Below, one piece after another: positions 34,143 through 42,846 of a stretch of 64,000 nucleotides of DNA. The DNA comes from Ancylobacter novellus DSM 506. Its GTDB lineage: Bacteria; Pseudomonadota; Alphaproteobacteria; Rhizobiales; Xanthobacteraceae. How positions within the stretch are numbered: position 1 is the first letter of the stretch; each line of letters starts with the position of its first letter. The notes under the pieces were generated by a model. The model was not told the origin of the DNA, searched no databases, and was given only the letters and a program-made list of their open reading frames with translations. The stretch spans positions 3,658,001-3,722,000 of the forward strand of contig NC_014217.1 in NCBI RefSeq assembly GCF_000092925.1. Reading direction: 5' to 3'. The translations under genes and the position numbers were made by a program.

Positions 34143-35132
34143 ATGTTTCCACCAATCCCAAATCCCTCCGTCGCCGCCGATGCCGCCACGCCGCGCTTCG
34201 GCGAGAAGGACGTCGTCCGCCGCTCCGCCTCGACCGTCACGCCGCCCGCCGAGCGGCTGACCGAGGTGGCGAAGCTGATCGACGTCACCAAGTGCATCGG
34301 CTGCAAGGCCTGCCAGGCCGCGTGCCTGGAATGGAACAACCTCACCGAGGAGATCGGCTTCAACCACGGGACCTATGAGAACCCGATGGACCTGACGCCG
34401 AACACCTTCACGCTGATGCGCTTCACCGAGTGGGTGAACCCCGAGACCGAGAATCTCGAATGGCTCATCCGCAAGGATGGCTGCATGCATTGCGAGGATC
34501 CGGGCTGCCTCAAGGCCTGCCCGGCGCCAGGCGCCATCGTGCAGTACTCCAACGGGATCGTCGATTTCCAGCACGAGAACTGCATCGGCTGCGGCTACTG
34601 CATCAAGGGCTGCCCCTTCAACATCCCGCGCATCTCCAAGGTCGACCACACGGCCTACAAGTGCACGCTGTGCTCGGACCGCGTGGCGGTGGGCCAGGGC
34701 CCGGCCTGCCAGAAGGCCTGCCCGACCCAGGCCATCGTCTTCGGCACCAAGCAGGAGATGAAGGACTGGGCGGATTTCCGCATCAAGGACCTGAAGTCGC
34801 GCGGCTTCGACAAGGCCGGCCTCTATGACCCGCAGGGGGTGGGCGGCACGCATGTGATGTATGTGCTGCACCACGCCGACACGCCGTCCATCTATGCCGG
34901 CCTGCCGGACAACCCGACCATCTCGCCGATCGTCGACGCCTGGAAGGGCGTGACGAAATATGTCGGCCTCGCGGTGATGGGCTTCGCCGCCGCGGCGGGC
35001 TTCCTGCACTACGTCGTCGCCGGGCCGAACAAGGTCTCGGCCGAGGACGAGGAGAACGCCGAGAAGCTCACCGAGGGCAAGGCGCCCCCGCCGCCGCCCG
35101 ATCCGACCCATAGTCAGGGGAGTACGCCATGA
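34143..35132 (+). CDS. fdnH: Formate dehydrogenase-N beta (iron-sulfur) subunit
   Basis: The 329-residue subunit has four ferredoxin-type [4Fe-4S] clusters, seen as [36 protein letters not shown] and CTLC..ACQKACP. A single C-terminal membrane helix ('[22 protein letters not shown]') anchors it, as in FdnH. It carries electrons from FdnG to the cytochrome b subunit. It starts 12 bases after fdnG and overlaps fdnI by 4 bases. The N-terminus is slightly extended compared with E. coli. Confidence 0.96.
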   Translation: MFPPIPNPSVAADAATPRFGEKDVVRRSASTVTPPAERLTEVAKLIDVTKCIGCKACQAACLEWNNLTEEIGFNHGTYENPMDLTPNTFTLMRFTEWVNPETENLEWLIRKDGCMHCEDPGCLKACPAPGAIVQYSNGIVDFQHENCIGCGYCIKGCPFNIPRISKVDHTAYKCTLCSDRVAVGQGPACQKACPTQAIVFGTKQEMKDWADFRIKDLKSRGFDKAGLYDPQGVGGTHVMYVLHHADTPSIYAGLPDNPTISPIVDAWKGVTKYVGLAVMGFAAAAGFLHYVVAGPNKVSAEDEENAEKLTEGKAPPPPPDPTHSQGSTP

Positions 35133-35842
35133 CCACGGCCTACGACCACAAGACCAAGACGCCGGACGATGTCGAGCCCGGCGATGCGGTGCATCCCGGC
35201 CATCCGGTGACGGTGGACCGCTACACGGTCGGCGCGCGCATCAACCACTGGATCACCGCCACCAGCCTGGTGCTGCTGGCGCTGTCCGGCATGGCGCTGT
35301 TCACGCCGAGGCTGTTCTTCCTCACCGGCCTGTTCGGCGGCGGGCAGTGGACGCGTGCCATCCATCCGTGGATCGGCGTCGTCCTGTTCTTCTCCTTCCT
35401 CATGCTGTTCGTGCGCTTCTTCAAGGCCAACCTGCCCGCGCGGGAGGATGCCGCCTGGGTGGCGCACTCGGCCGACCTGCTGGCGGGGCGCGAGGAGAAG
35501 ATGCCGGAGGTCGGCAAGTACAATGCCGGCCAGAAGTTCGTGTTCTGGTCGATGTCCGGCCTCATCATCGTGCTGATCGCCAGCGGCGTGGTGATGTGGG
35601 ACCAGTACTTCTACGACCTCACCACCATCGAGCAGAAGCGCATCGCCATCCTCATCCATGCGGTGGCGGCGGTGTGCATCATCTGCGTGTGGATCATCCA
35701 CGTCTACGCCGCCATCTGGGTGAAGGGCACCATCGGCGCCATGACCCGGGGCCGGGTGACCGGCGGCTGGGCGTGGCGCCACCACCGCAAATGGCTGCGC
35801 GAACTGGTGGGCAAGAAGCCGCCCCACGCGCCGGCGGAATGA
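35129..35842 (+). CDS. fdnI: Formate dehydrogenase-N gamma (cytochrome b556) subunit
   Basis: The 237-residue integral membrane protein has four hydrophobic segments and the conserved histidines of the two hemes ('[22 protein letters not shown]', '[18 protein letters not shown]', '[13 protein letters not shown]'). It passes electrons to quinone. The start ATG overlaps the fdnH stop (ATGA). Confidence 0.95.
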   Translation: MTTAYDHKTKTPDDVEPGDAVHPGHPVTVDRYTVGARINHWITATSLVLLALSGMALFTPRLFFLTGLFGGGQWTRAIHPWIGVVLFFSFLMLFVRFFKANLPAREDAAWVAHSADLLAGREEKMPEVGKYNAGQKFVFWSMSGLIIVLIASGVVMWDQYFYDLTTIEQKRIAILIHAVAAVCIICVWIIHVYAAIWVKGTIGAMTRGRVTGGWAWRHHRKWLRELVGKKPPHAPAE

Positions 35843-35988
35843 CGATGCAGTGAAACAGGGCGCGGCCGCCTCGAAGAGCGGCCGCGCCGCCCCATATCGG
35901 CACGATCCGGACGCGGCCCGCCGCCGTTCCGGACGGCCCGGCCCAAGTCCGCATAACCACGTGGCCCGTGCGGTTCGTGAGGAAAGCC

Positions 35989-36900
35989 ATGCCCGCTGAG
36001 CTTCAGCCCGATCCCACGGCGATCGGCAATGTCTCTACCCCGCCCTTCGCGGTTCCCCCCGACCTCTCGACGCTGTTCGCTACGCGCGCCAAGCGCCTGC
36101 GCACCTATGCGGCGGTGAGCCCGCTAAAGCCCTATCTCGACTTCGTCGCCGGCCTCGTCGAGGTGCAGGGCGCCATCGTGCCGGCCCTGCCGCCGGTCGA
36201 GCTGCCCGATGCGGAGGCGATCGAGCGTGCCCGCTCCTTCGAGATGCCGCCGCTCGACCGCTCCAACTTCACCCTCGACGACACGCTGGACGCGACGCTC
36301 GACGCGCTGTTCGACGCCGCAGCGGGCGTCGCCATGCCGGCGGAAGCCGGCGAGGCGCTCACCCGCGTGCGTGCCGCCGACGGCGCCGAGCGCGCGCAGA
36401 TGGTGCGCGACGTGCTCGCCCATTCCATGCCGGTCGAGACGCTGGCCGAGCATGTCTATGTCGCCGCCAGCCTGCAGGTGCATTTCGCGCGCCTCGCCGC
36501 CGGCCTCGACCCCAAGAAACTGGTCCCGGTCGGCGACGGCGTGTGCCCCGCCTGCGGCGGCCCGCCGGTCGCCTCGCTGATCGTCGAATGGCCGAACGCC
36601 CACGGTAACCGCTTCTGCGCCTGCTCGCTCTGCTCCACGCTGTGGAACTATGTCCGCATCCGCTGCTGCTCCTGCGGCTCGACCAAGGGCATCGGCTATC
36701 AGGAGATCGAGGGCAGCCCGGGCACCGTCAAGGCCGAGACCTGCGACGAGTGCCGCACCTATGTGAAGGTGATGTACCAGAACAAGGACGTCACCATCGA
36801 GCCGGTGGCGGACGATATCGGCACGCTGGCGCTGGACCTGATGATGCGCGAGGGGCCGTATCGCCGCGCCGCCTTCAACCCGTTCCTGCTCGGCTATTGA
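35989..36900 (+). CDS. fdhE: Formate dehydrogenase accessory protein FdhE
   Basis: The 303-residue cytoplasmic protein has four CxxC pairs of the FdhE rubredoxin-like folds: CPACGG, CACSLC, CCSCGS and CDEC. FdhE is needed for respiratory formate dehydrogenase activity and recognises the Tat-dependent catalytic subunit before export. The ATG at 35989 has a GAGGAA ribosome-binding site; a GTG at 35968 is possible. It follows fdnI after 146 bases. The partner sulfurtransferase gene fdhD is not in the window. Confidence 0.94.
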   Translation: MPAELQPDPTAIGNVSTPPFAVPPDLSTLFATRAKRLRTYAAVSPLKPYLDFVAGLVEVQGAIVPALPPVELPDAEAIERARSFEMPPLDRSNFTLDDTLDATLDALFDAAAGVAMPAEAGEALTRVRAADGAERAQMVRDVLAHSMPVETLAEHVYVAASLQVHFARLAAGLDPKKLVPVGDGVCPACGGPPVASLIVEWPNAHGNRFCACSLCSTLWNYVRIRCCSCGSTKGIGYQEIEGSPGTVKAETCDECRTYVKVMYQNKDVTIEPVADDIGTLALDLMMREGPYRRAAFNPFLLGY

Positions 36901-36910
36901 GGGCGCGGCC

Positions 36911-38338
36911 ATGGATGCCGAAGCCCGCCCCTCCCTTCGCGACCTGCCCTCCGTCGACCAGGTGCTGAGGACGCCAGCCGGGGCGCATGCCGCCGCGCGC
37001 TTCGGCCGCGCGCCCGCCACCGGCGCGATCCGCGCCGCGCTCGACGAGGTGCGCGCCTGCGTGCTCGCCGGGCAGCTCGCCGCGTTGCCGAGCGCCGACC
37101 ATGTCGCCGCCGCCGCCGCCGACGCGCTGGAACGCGGTGCCCGCTCCAGCCTCCGCCCCGTCTTCAACCTCACCGGCACGGTGCTGCACACCAATCTCGG
37201 CCGCGCCTTGCTGGCGGAAGAGGCGGTGGCGGCGGCGACGGCCGCCATGCGTTCGGCCGTGGCGCTGGAATTCGACCTTTCCACCGGCAAGCGCGGCGAG
37301 CGCGACGACCATGTGCGCGAGCTGCTGATCGAGCTGACCGGGGCGGAGGACGCCACCGTCGTCAACAACAACGCCGCCGCCGTGCTGCTCGTGCTGAACA
37401 CGCTAGGCCTCGCTAAGGAAGCCATCGTCTCGCGCGGCGAGCTGATCGAGATCGGCGGCGCCTTCCGCATGCCCGACATCATGGCCCGCGCCGGGGTGAA
37501 GCTGGTCGAGGTCGGCACCACCAACCGCACCCACCCCAGGGACTATGCCGGCGCGCTCACGCCCGAAACCGGGCTTGTGCTGAAGGTGCACACCTCGAAT
37601 TACCGCATCGAGGGCTTCACCAAGGAGGTCCCGGGCCGCGAGCTGGCGGAAATCGCCCATGCGCGCGGCGTGCCGCTGGTGAACGACCTCGGCTCCGGCA
37701 CCCTCGTCGACCTCTCCCGTATCGGCCTCACCCATGAGCCGACCGTGCGCGAGGCGGTGACTGAAGGAGCCGACATCGTCACCTTCTCCGGCGACAAGCT
37801 GCTGGGCGGGCCGCAGACCGGCTTCATCGTCGGCAAGGCTGCGCTGATCGAGAAGATCAACAGGAACCCGATGAAGCGGGCGCTGCGCGTCGACAAGATC
37901 CGCCTCGCGGCGCTGGAGGCGACGCTGCGCCTCTACCGCGATCCGGAGCGGCTCGCCCATAAGCTGCCGACGCTGCGGCTGCTGGCGCGGACACGAGAGG
38001 ACATCGCCGCCCGCGCCGCCGACCTCGCCGGGCCGGTGGCCGAGATTCTGGACGGCGCCTTCGACGTCGAGGTGGTCGACTGCGCCAGCCAGATCGGCTC
38101 CGGCGCGCTCCCCTTGGAGACGCTGCCCAGCGCGGCGCTGGCGATCCGCTCGGCCTTTGAGGCCTCCGGCGGACAGCTCAACGCGCTGGCAAGCGCGCTG
38201 CGCGAACTCCCCGTTCCGATCATCGGCCGCATCACTGAGGGCGCGCTGCTGCTCGATCTGCGCTGCCTCGAGGACGAGGCCGGCTTCATCGACAGCCTGG
38301 ACCATATCGATCTGGCGCACCGCGCGGGGCCGTCATGA
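36911..38338 (+). CDS. selA: L-seryl-tRNA(Sec) selenium transferase
   Basis: The 475-residue PLP enzyme turns Ser-tRNA-Sec into Sec-tRNA-Sec using selenophosphate. The PLP lysine is K296 in 'TFSGDKLLGGPQTGF', almost the same position as in E. coli. The N-terminal tRNA-binding domain ('LPSVDQVL') and 'NNNAAAVLLVLNTL' are present. The ATG is 10 bases after fdhE, and its stop overlaps the selB start. Confidence 0.97.
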   Translation: MDAEARPSLRDLPSVDQVLRTPAGAHAAARFGRAPATGAIRAALDEVRACVLAGQLAALPSADHVAAAAADALERGARSSLRPVFNLTGTVLHTNLGRALLAEEAVAAATAAMRSAVALEFDLSTGKRGERDDHVRELLIELTGAEDATVVNNNAAAVLLVLNTLGLAKEAIVSRGELIEIGGAFRMPDIMARAGVKLVEVGTTNRTHPRDYAGALTPETGLVLKVHTSNYRIEGFTKEVPGRELAEIAHARGVPLVNDLGSGTLVDLSRIGLTHEPTVREAVTEGADIVTFSGDKLLGGPQTGFIVGKAALIEKINRNPMKRALRVDKIRLAALEATLRLYRDPERLAHKLPTLRLLARTREDIAARAADLAGPVAEILDGAFDVEVVDCASQIGSGALPLETLPSAALAIRSAFEASGGQLNALASALRELPVPIIGRITEGALLLDLRCLEDEAGFIDSLDHIDLAHRAGPS

Positions 38339-40386
38339 TCATCGGCACGGCCGGGCATATCGACCACGGCAAGACCGCGCTGGTCGGCGCGCTCACCGGT
38401 GTCGATACCGACCGGCTAAAGGAGGAGAAGGCCCGCGGCATCTCCATCGACCTCGGCTTCGCCTACCTGCCGACCGAGGCCGGCACGCTCGGCTTCATCG
38501 ACGTGCCCGGCCACGAGAAGTTCATCCACACCATGCTGGCGGGGGCCAGCGGCATCGACTTCGCGCTGCTCATCGTCGCCGCCGATGACGGGGTGATGCC
38601 GCAGACCCGCGAGCACCTCGCGCTGCTCGACCTGCTCGGCATCTCCAGCGGGCTCGTGACGCTGACCAAGGCCGACCTCGCCGACGCCGCGCGGCGCGGA
38701 GAGGTGGAGGCCGAGATCGCCGCCCTGCTGGACGGCACCTCGCTCGAAGGCGTGGAGGTGCTTGCCGTTTCCGCCGTCACCGGCGAGGGGATCGAGGAAC
38801 TGCGCGCCCGGCTCGTCGCGGCGGGACGCGATTTTTCCGCGCGGGCGGCAGAGGGCCGCTTCCGCCTCGCGGTGGACCGCTCCTTCACGCTTTCCGGCGC
38901 CGGCACGGTGGTGACGGGAACGGTGCTCTCCGGCCGGGTGAGGGTCGGCGACCAGCTCGTCGTCAGCCCCTCGGGCATTGCCGCCCGCGTGCGCTCCATC
39001 CACGCGCAGAACCGCAAGGCCGAGGAAGGCCGCGCCGGCGATCGCTGCGCCCTCAACCTCGCCGGCGAGGGCGTCTCGCACGAGGCGATCCATCGCGGCG
39101 ACATGGTGCTCGACGCCTCGCTGCATGCGCCGACCGAGCGCATCGACACCTCGCTGCGGGTGCTGGCGGGTGAGCCCAAGCCCTTGGGCCAGTGGTTCCC
39201 GGTGCGCTTCCACCACGGCTCAACCGAGGTCGGCGCGCGGCTGGTGCCGCTGTCGGAAGACGCCATCCCGCCCGGCGGCGAAGGGCTGGTGCAGATCGTG
39301 CTGGAGAAGCCGATCGCGGCGGCAGCGGGCGACCGCTACGTCATCCGCGATACCTCGGCCCAGCGCACCATCGGCGGCGGCAGGCTGATCGATCTGCGCG
39401 CGCCGGGCCGCAAGCGCCGCACGCCGGAACGCCTCGCCCAGCTCGCGGCGATGGGCGAAGCGGACCCGGACGCGGCCGTGGCGCTGCTGCTCGCGGGCGA
39501 GCCGTTCCATCTCGACCTTTCCGCCTTCGCCCGCGACAGGGCGCTGGGCGGGGAAGCGGTGCAGGACATTGCGCAGCGGCTGGGCCTTGTCACCTTTGCC
39601 GCCGGGGGAACGCTCACCGCCCTCTCGCCCGAGCGCTGGAAGATCTTCCGCGCAACGCTGCTCGCCGAGCTCGAACGCTTCCACGACGCCAATCCCGACC
39701 TGCCGGGCATGGGCGCCGAGCGGCTGCGCCTCACCGTGCCGCCGCGCCTCGCCAAGCCGGTCTTCACCGAGGCGCTGCGCCGCCTTGCCGGCGAGGGCGC
39801 GCTGGGGCTGGACGGCGCCTGGGTCCGGCTCGCCGGCCACGAGGTACGGCTCACCCGCGCGGACGAGCTGCTCTGGGAACTGATCGAGCCGAAGCTGTCT
39901 GGCACCGAGCGCTTCCGCCCCCCGCGCGTGCGCGATCTCGCCGGCCTCACCGGTGAAGCGGAGGCGGATATTCGCCGGCTCATGAAATTGCTGAGCCGCA
40001 TGGGCAGGGTGGACGAGGTGGCGCACGACCATTTCTTCCTGCGCCCGGTCGTCACCGGCATGGTGGCGATGGCGCGCGAGCTTGCCGCCGCCGCGCCGGG
40101 CGGCCAGTTTCCCGCCGCCGCCTTCCGCGACCGCATCGAGCGCGACGAGCACGCGGTCGGGCGCAAGGTGGCGATCCAGATCCTCGAATTCTTCGACCGC
40201 CACGGCGTCACGCTGCGCCGCGGTGACCTGCGCCGCATCAACCCGCACCGGCTGGACCTGTTCGGCGCGATCGGCGAAAATGACCCGGCGTCAGCGACGT
40301 CGCCGGCAGCTGGAAGAGCGTCTCATCCGGTGATGGGACCGGACTTCAAATCCGGGAGAACCATCTCGATGATTGGAGATACGTGA
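38335..40386 (+). CDS. selB: Selenocysteine-specific elongation factor SelB with altered C-terminus
   Basis: The 683-residue factor has EF-Tu-like G motifs GHIDHGKT (7-14), DVPGH (56-60) and TKAD (111-114). The C-terminal half has winged helices that bind the SECIS hairpin ('FRPPRVRDLAGLTGEAEADIRRLMKLLSRMG', 'DRHGVTLRRGDLRRINPHRLDLFG'). From residue 659 it reads through a copy of the 5' half of tRNA-Sec and 9 further codons of foreign DNA. Without the insert the frame would run on to a TGA at 41469 and give about 699 residues. The core is complete, so function is probably kept. Confidence 0.95.
   Translation: MIIGTAGHIDHGKTALVGALTGVDTDRLKEEKARGISIDLGFAYLPTEAGTLGFIDVPGHEKFIHTMLAGASGIDFALLIVAADDGVMPQTREHLALLDLLGISSGLVTLTKADLADAARRGEVEAEIAALLDGTSLEGVEVLAVSAVTGEGIEELRARLVAAGRDFSARAAEGRFRLAVDRSFTLSGAGTVVTGTVLSGRVRVGDQLVVSPSGIAARVRSIHAQNRKAEEGRAGDRCALNLAGEGVSHEAIHRGDMVLDASLHAPTERIDTSLRVLAGEPKPLGQWFPVRFHHGSTEVGARLVPLSEDAIPPGGEGLVQIVLEKPIAAAAGDRYVIRDTSAQRTIGGGRLIDLRAPGRKRRTPERLAQLAAMGEADPDAAVALLLAGEPFHLDLSAFARDRALGGEAVQDIAQRLGLVTFAAGGTLTALSPERWKIFRATLLAELERFHDANPDLPGMGAERLRLTVPPRLAKPVFTEALRRLAGEGALGLDGAWVRLAGHEVRLTRADELLWELIEPKLSGTERFRPPRVRDLAGLTGEAEADIRRLMKLLSRMGRVDEVAHDHFFLRPVVTGMVAMARELAAAAPGGQFPAAAFRDRIERDEHAVGRKVAIQILEFFDRHGVTLRRGDLRRINPHRLDLFGAIGENDPASATSPAAGRASHPVMGPDFKSGRTISMIGDT
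40312..40358 (+). pseudogene. Truncated tRNA-Sec 5' half (left attachment copy)
   Basis: These 47 bases equal the acceptor 5' strand, D arm and anticodon arm (with the UCA anticodon) of the intact selC at 41349. With two more upstream bases the identity is 49 of 49 (40310-40358 versus 41347-41395). The T arm and acceptor 3' strand are missing. It lies inside the end of the selB frame. Confidence 0.93.
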
Positions 40387-40463
40387 CGGGAATGGCGGCG
40401 GAATGAGCAGTCAGCAGGTACTGCCGCGCGCTAATAAGGCGTTTGACTGCAATCACGGGCTCC

Positions 40464-40504
40464 ACTAAATAAAAAGAGGAGATAGGCATCGCCTACCCCC
40501 TCTT
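40464..40504 (-). terminator. Leftward rho-independent terminator inside the insert
   Basis: On the minus strand, AAGAGG-GGG-TAGGC / GCCTA-TCT-CCTCTT folds into an interrupted 11-bp stem followed by TTTTTATTTAG. It would end a transcript coming from the right part of the insert. Confidence 0.6.
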
Positions 40505-40570
40505 CTTCGTAAGTCCCCCAACGGGGCTGCGACGTGCAACCGGGGCGAACCGCTTGCACGCCGGATGGAG

Positions 40571-41029
40571 CTATATCGGCTCTTCTTCCATCAACACCTC
40601 CAATTTCGGGCAGGGCTTCATGATGAAGCCCTGCCTTCCACTTCGTTCCCCTGCCATACGGCGAGGGCACAGCGAAGGTGGCATGTGACGAGGTCGAGTG
40701 CAAGTCATCCGGTAAGCGAAATCAGATAATTTATTCAGGTTTTTCAGGTTTTGTGACACCTTTGACGTCGATTTCTCTGCTCCTAAGTTTACGAACCAAA
40801 TATCCGTACCAGATCGCGTTTTATCTTGTGACGATCTTAATGAGCATCTTACTGACTGATGGCATTTCTCAGCTACGATCTTTGTTGAGATTACGATTCC
40901 GATTGCAGATACACCGCTGAGAACGTGCTTATCCGTAGGCGACGTAACGTACGTAGCGTTCGCTCCGCCAGAATGCATCGACGTTCTGCGTAGCGCTGCG
41001 CCCCAACGCATCCACGTTTCCGTACGCAC
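40571..41029 (-). CDS. Unrecognised ORF in the insert
   Basis: An open frame of 152 codons starts at GTG and ends about 65 bases before the leftward terminator. The product has a Ser/Lys-rich middle (EKSTSKVSQNLKNLNKLSD) and an acidic end (EVLMEEEPI). It has no family I recognise and no clear ribosome-binding site. The strand agrees with the terminator, which is its main support. It overlaps another minus-strand frame at 40929-41029. Confidence 0.2.
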   Translation of the reverse strand: MRTETWMRWGAALRRTSMHSGGANATYVTSPTDKHVLSGVSAIGIVISTKIVAEKCHQSVRCSLRSSQDKTRSGTDIWFVNLGAEKSTSKVSQNLKNLNKLSDFAYRMTCTRPRHMPPSLCPRRMAGERSGRQGFIMKPCPKLEVLMEEEPI

Positions 41030-41252
41030 TTGTCTTACGAACGGTCCAACTTTCAGCTTCCGACGGGACTTCGACGCTGCATTGAATTCTCGTTATAGGA
41101 ACCGGCAGATTTCTTGATGCACTCACCCACGCCACGCTCGCTGGCTTGTTGCGAAGGATCACCAATTGCGGGACGAAGCCTTCGACTTCTCCGATAACCC
41201 TTGCGGTCCAATCACGTTGAGCACTGGCGACACGTTCTGCTTGAGCAGCCAA
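40929..41252 (-). CDS. Unrecognised ORF in the insert with a short internal repeat
   Basis: The frame is open from 41315 to 40929; the first usable start is TTG at 41252 (107 residues). The sequence AERVASAQRDWTARVIGEV followed by a hydrophobic 'FVPQLVILRN' strand looks protein-like. The C-terminus repeats NVDALGRSA / NVDAFWRSE about 12 residues apart, which is also visible as a DNA repeat. No family is recognised. It may be a truncated gene whose start was lost. Confidence 0.25.
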   Translation of the reverse strand: MAAQAERVASAQRDWTARVIGEVEGFVPQLVILRNKPASVAWVSASRNLPVPITRIQCSVEVPSEAESWTVRKTSAYGNVDALGRSATQNVDAFWRSERYVRYVAYG

Positions 41253-41348
41253 CAGAAAGGTGACAGACCTCGCGACAGTATGACAGACTACGTATCCGCC
41301 GCGACGGCTGAGAGTCTAAACACCTAATATTTCGAGCGAATTAGCTCT

Positions 41349-41444
41349 GGAAGAGCGTCTCATCCGGTGATGGGACCGGACTTCAAATCCGGGAGGGGCC
41401 GCGAGCCGGTCCTTGGTGGGTTCGACTCCCACTCTCTTCCGCCA
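41349..41444 (+). tRNA. selC: tRNA-Sec (anticodon UCA)
   Basis: The 96-base gene includes an encoded CCA. It has acceptor GGAAGAG / CTCTTCC, a long D stem (GTCTCATC / GATGGGAC), anticodon stem CCGGA / TCCGG with loop CTTCAAA (anticodon TCA at 41383-41385), a long variable arm and a GTGGG / CCCAC T stem. These and the close match to E. coli selC identify it. Its 5' half and everything upstream of it now belong to the insert, so its promoter must lie in the foreign DNA or it relies on selB read-through. Confidence 0.96.
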
Positions 41445-41655
41445 TCCCCTTCTCCCGGCCGGCCGCGCTGAGGCGCCGTCTCGCCCTATCGCCTTCGCAG
41501 GGTGAGTGCGGCTCGACAAACGTTTCATGGATTGACCGCTGAGCAACCGTGCCGTTGACATAGACCAGCGGTTGGTCGCATTTGGAAAACGATTAATCGC
41601 AGATCATCCGTACCGTCTCCAAGGCGGCGCGCCCTTCCCGCCTTGCGGAAAAGAC

Positions 41656-42846
41656 ATGTCCCGGCACGGCTCGTCGGCCCTCCTGTTCGCCACCATGTTC
41701 CCGCAGACCGCCATGTCGATGATGGTGTTCACCCCGCCCGTGGTGGCGGAGCACCTGACCCACACCCTCGCACTGCCGCCGGAAACCGCGGGGCTCTATG
41801 CGGCGGTCAGCTATTTCTTCGTCGCCATCGGCACGCTCTGCACGGGCATGCTGACGACCCGGATCGGCCCGTTGCGGCTAAGCTTCGCCTGCATCATCGT
41901 CGGCGGCCTGGCGCTCGCGCTGTTCGGGCTCGGCTCGCTCGCCGCCGTGCTGCTGGCGACGGCGCTGATGGGGCTGTGCTACGGCCCGCTGACGCCCGCC
42001 AGCCAGCAGGCCATCGCCAATGGCGAGCCGATCGCCAACATCGCGCTGTTCCTGTCGATCCGGCAGACCGCCGTACCGCTCGGCGCCATGCTCGCCGGCC
42101 TCATCATTCCTCCGCTGGTAATCCGGCTCGACCTCGGCGCCGCGCTGGTGCTGGTCGGCCTCGTCGTCTCGCTCGGCGGGCTGGCGACGGCGGCCCTGCT
42201 CGCCATCGTGCGCGCCGAGAAGCCGGCGCAGCGGCCGGCCGAGGGCGCCGGCCTGCTCGGCGCGTTCCGGCTGATGCTGCGCAACCGGCCGCTGCTCGCC
42301 CTGTCCTGCGCCTCCATCGTCTATGCCGCGCTTCAGCTCATCGTCTCGTCGCTGCTGGTGGTGTTCCTGATGCACGAACTGGAACGCGACCTCGTTACCG
42401 CCGGCGTGATGCTCGGCATCAGCCAGGCGGCGGCGGTGGCGGGGCGGATCGGCTGGGGCTATGTCGCCGACCGCTTCAACGCGCTCGCCGGCACGCTCGC
42501 CGCGGTCGGCGCCGGCATGGCGGCGGCCTGCGCGCTGACTTTCCTGATGACGCCGCGGACGCCGGACTGGATGGTGGCCATCGTCGTGTTCGCGCTGGGC
42601 GGCACCGCCAGCGGCTGGAACGGCGTGTTCCTCGCCAATCTCATGCGCATGGCGCCGCCGACCCAGGCCGGCTTCGCCGCCAGCGGCGCGCTGATGTTCT
42701 CCTATCTCGGCATCGTGCTCGGGCCGCCGCTCTTCGGCGCGCTGGCCGCGCTGATCGGCTTTTCCGCCGCCTTCCTGGCCTTCGGCGTGCTGGCCTTCGC
42801 CGCCGCCATCCTGTGCTGGCGCGCCGCCGCGGCCATCGCGAATTAA
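41656..42846 (+). CDS. MFS transporter, cyanate/NarK-like
   Basis: The 396-residue protein has 12 hydrophobic segments and the loop 2-3 motif variant 'GMLTTRIGPLRLS', with 'GRIGWGYVADRFN' as the repeat in the second half. It resembles MFS carriers of small anions or organic acids. The ATG at 41656 is preferred; an upstream extension to 41572 is not membrane-like. It precedes the NicX-like gene by 200 bases that hold the TGTCGACA operator, so it may be a separate transcript. Its substrate may match the catabolic genes, but this is inference. Confidence 0.87.
   Translation: MSRHGSSALLFATMFPQTAMSMMVFTPPVVAEHLTHTLALPPETAGLYAAVSYFFVAIGTLCTGMLTTRIGPLRLSFACIIVGGLALALFGLGSLAAVLLATALMGLCYGPLTPASQQAIANGEPIANIALFLSIRQTAVPLGAMLAGLIIPPLVIRLDLGAALVLVGLVVSLGGLATAALLAIVRAEKPAQRPAEGAGLLGAFRLMLRNRPLLALSCASIVYAALQLIVSSLLVVFLMHELERDLVTAGVMLGISQAAAVAGRIGWGYVADRFNALAGTLAAVGAGMAAACALTFLMTPRTPDWMVAIVVFALGGTASGWNGVFLANLMRMAPPTQAGFAASGALMFSYLGIVLGPPLFGALAALIGFSAAFLAFGVLAFAAAILCWRAAAAIAN

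Larger units (their letters stand above)
40359..41346. mobile_element. ~1 kb insert in tRNA-Sec, integrative element or remnant
   Basis: The 988 bases between the two 49-bp repeats differ in composition from their surroundings: G+C counted by eye is about 41 percent over 40741-40920, while the flanks are plainly GC-rich. No integrase or transposase is recognisable. Several hairpins cluster at 40474-40635, including a leftward terminator and a perfect 12-bp stem (40609-40635). Only short unrecognised frames are present. The bounds suggest site-specific integration at the anticodon loop, with later loss of most of the element or a naturally small non-autonomous element. Confidence 0.75.

Noticed and set aside
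40678..40920. Rightward 80-codon hydrophobic frame in the insert
   Set aside because: No ribosome-binding site or recognisable family; the internal terminator points to leftward transcription, and hydrophobicity may just reflect AT-rich DNA.
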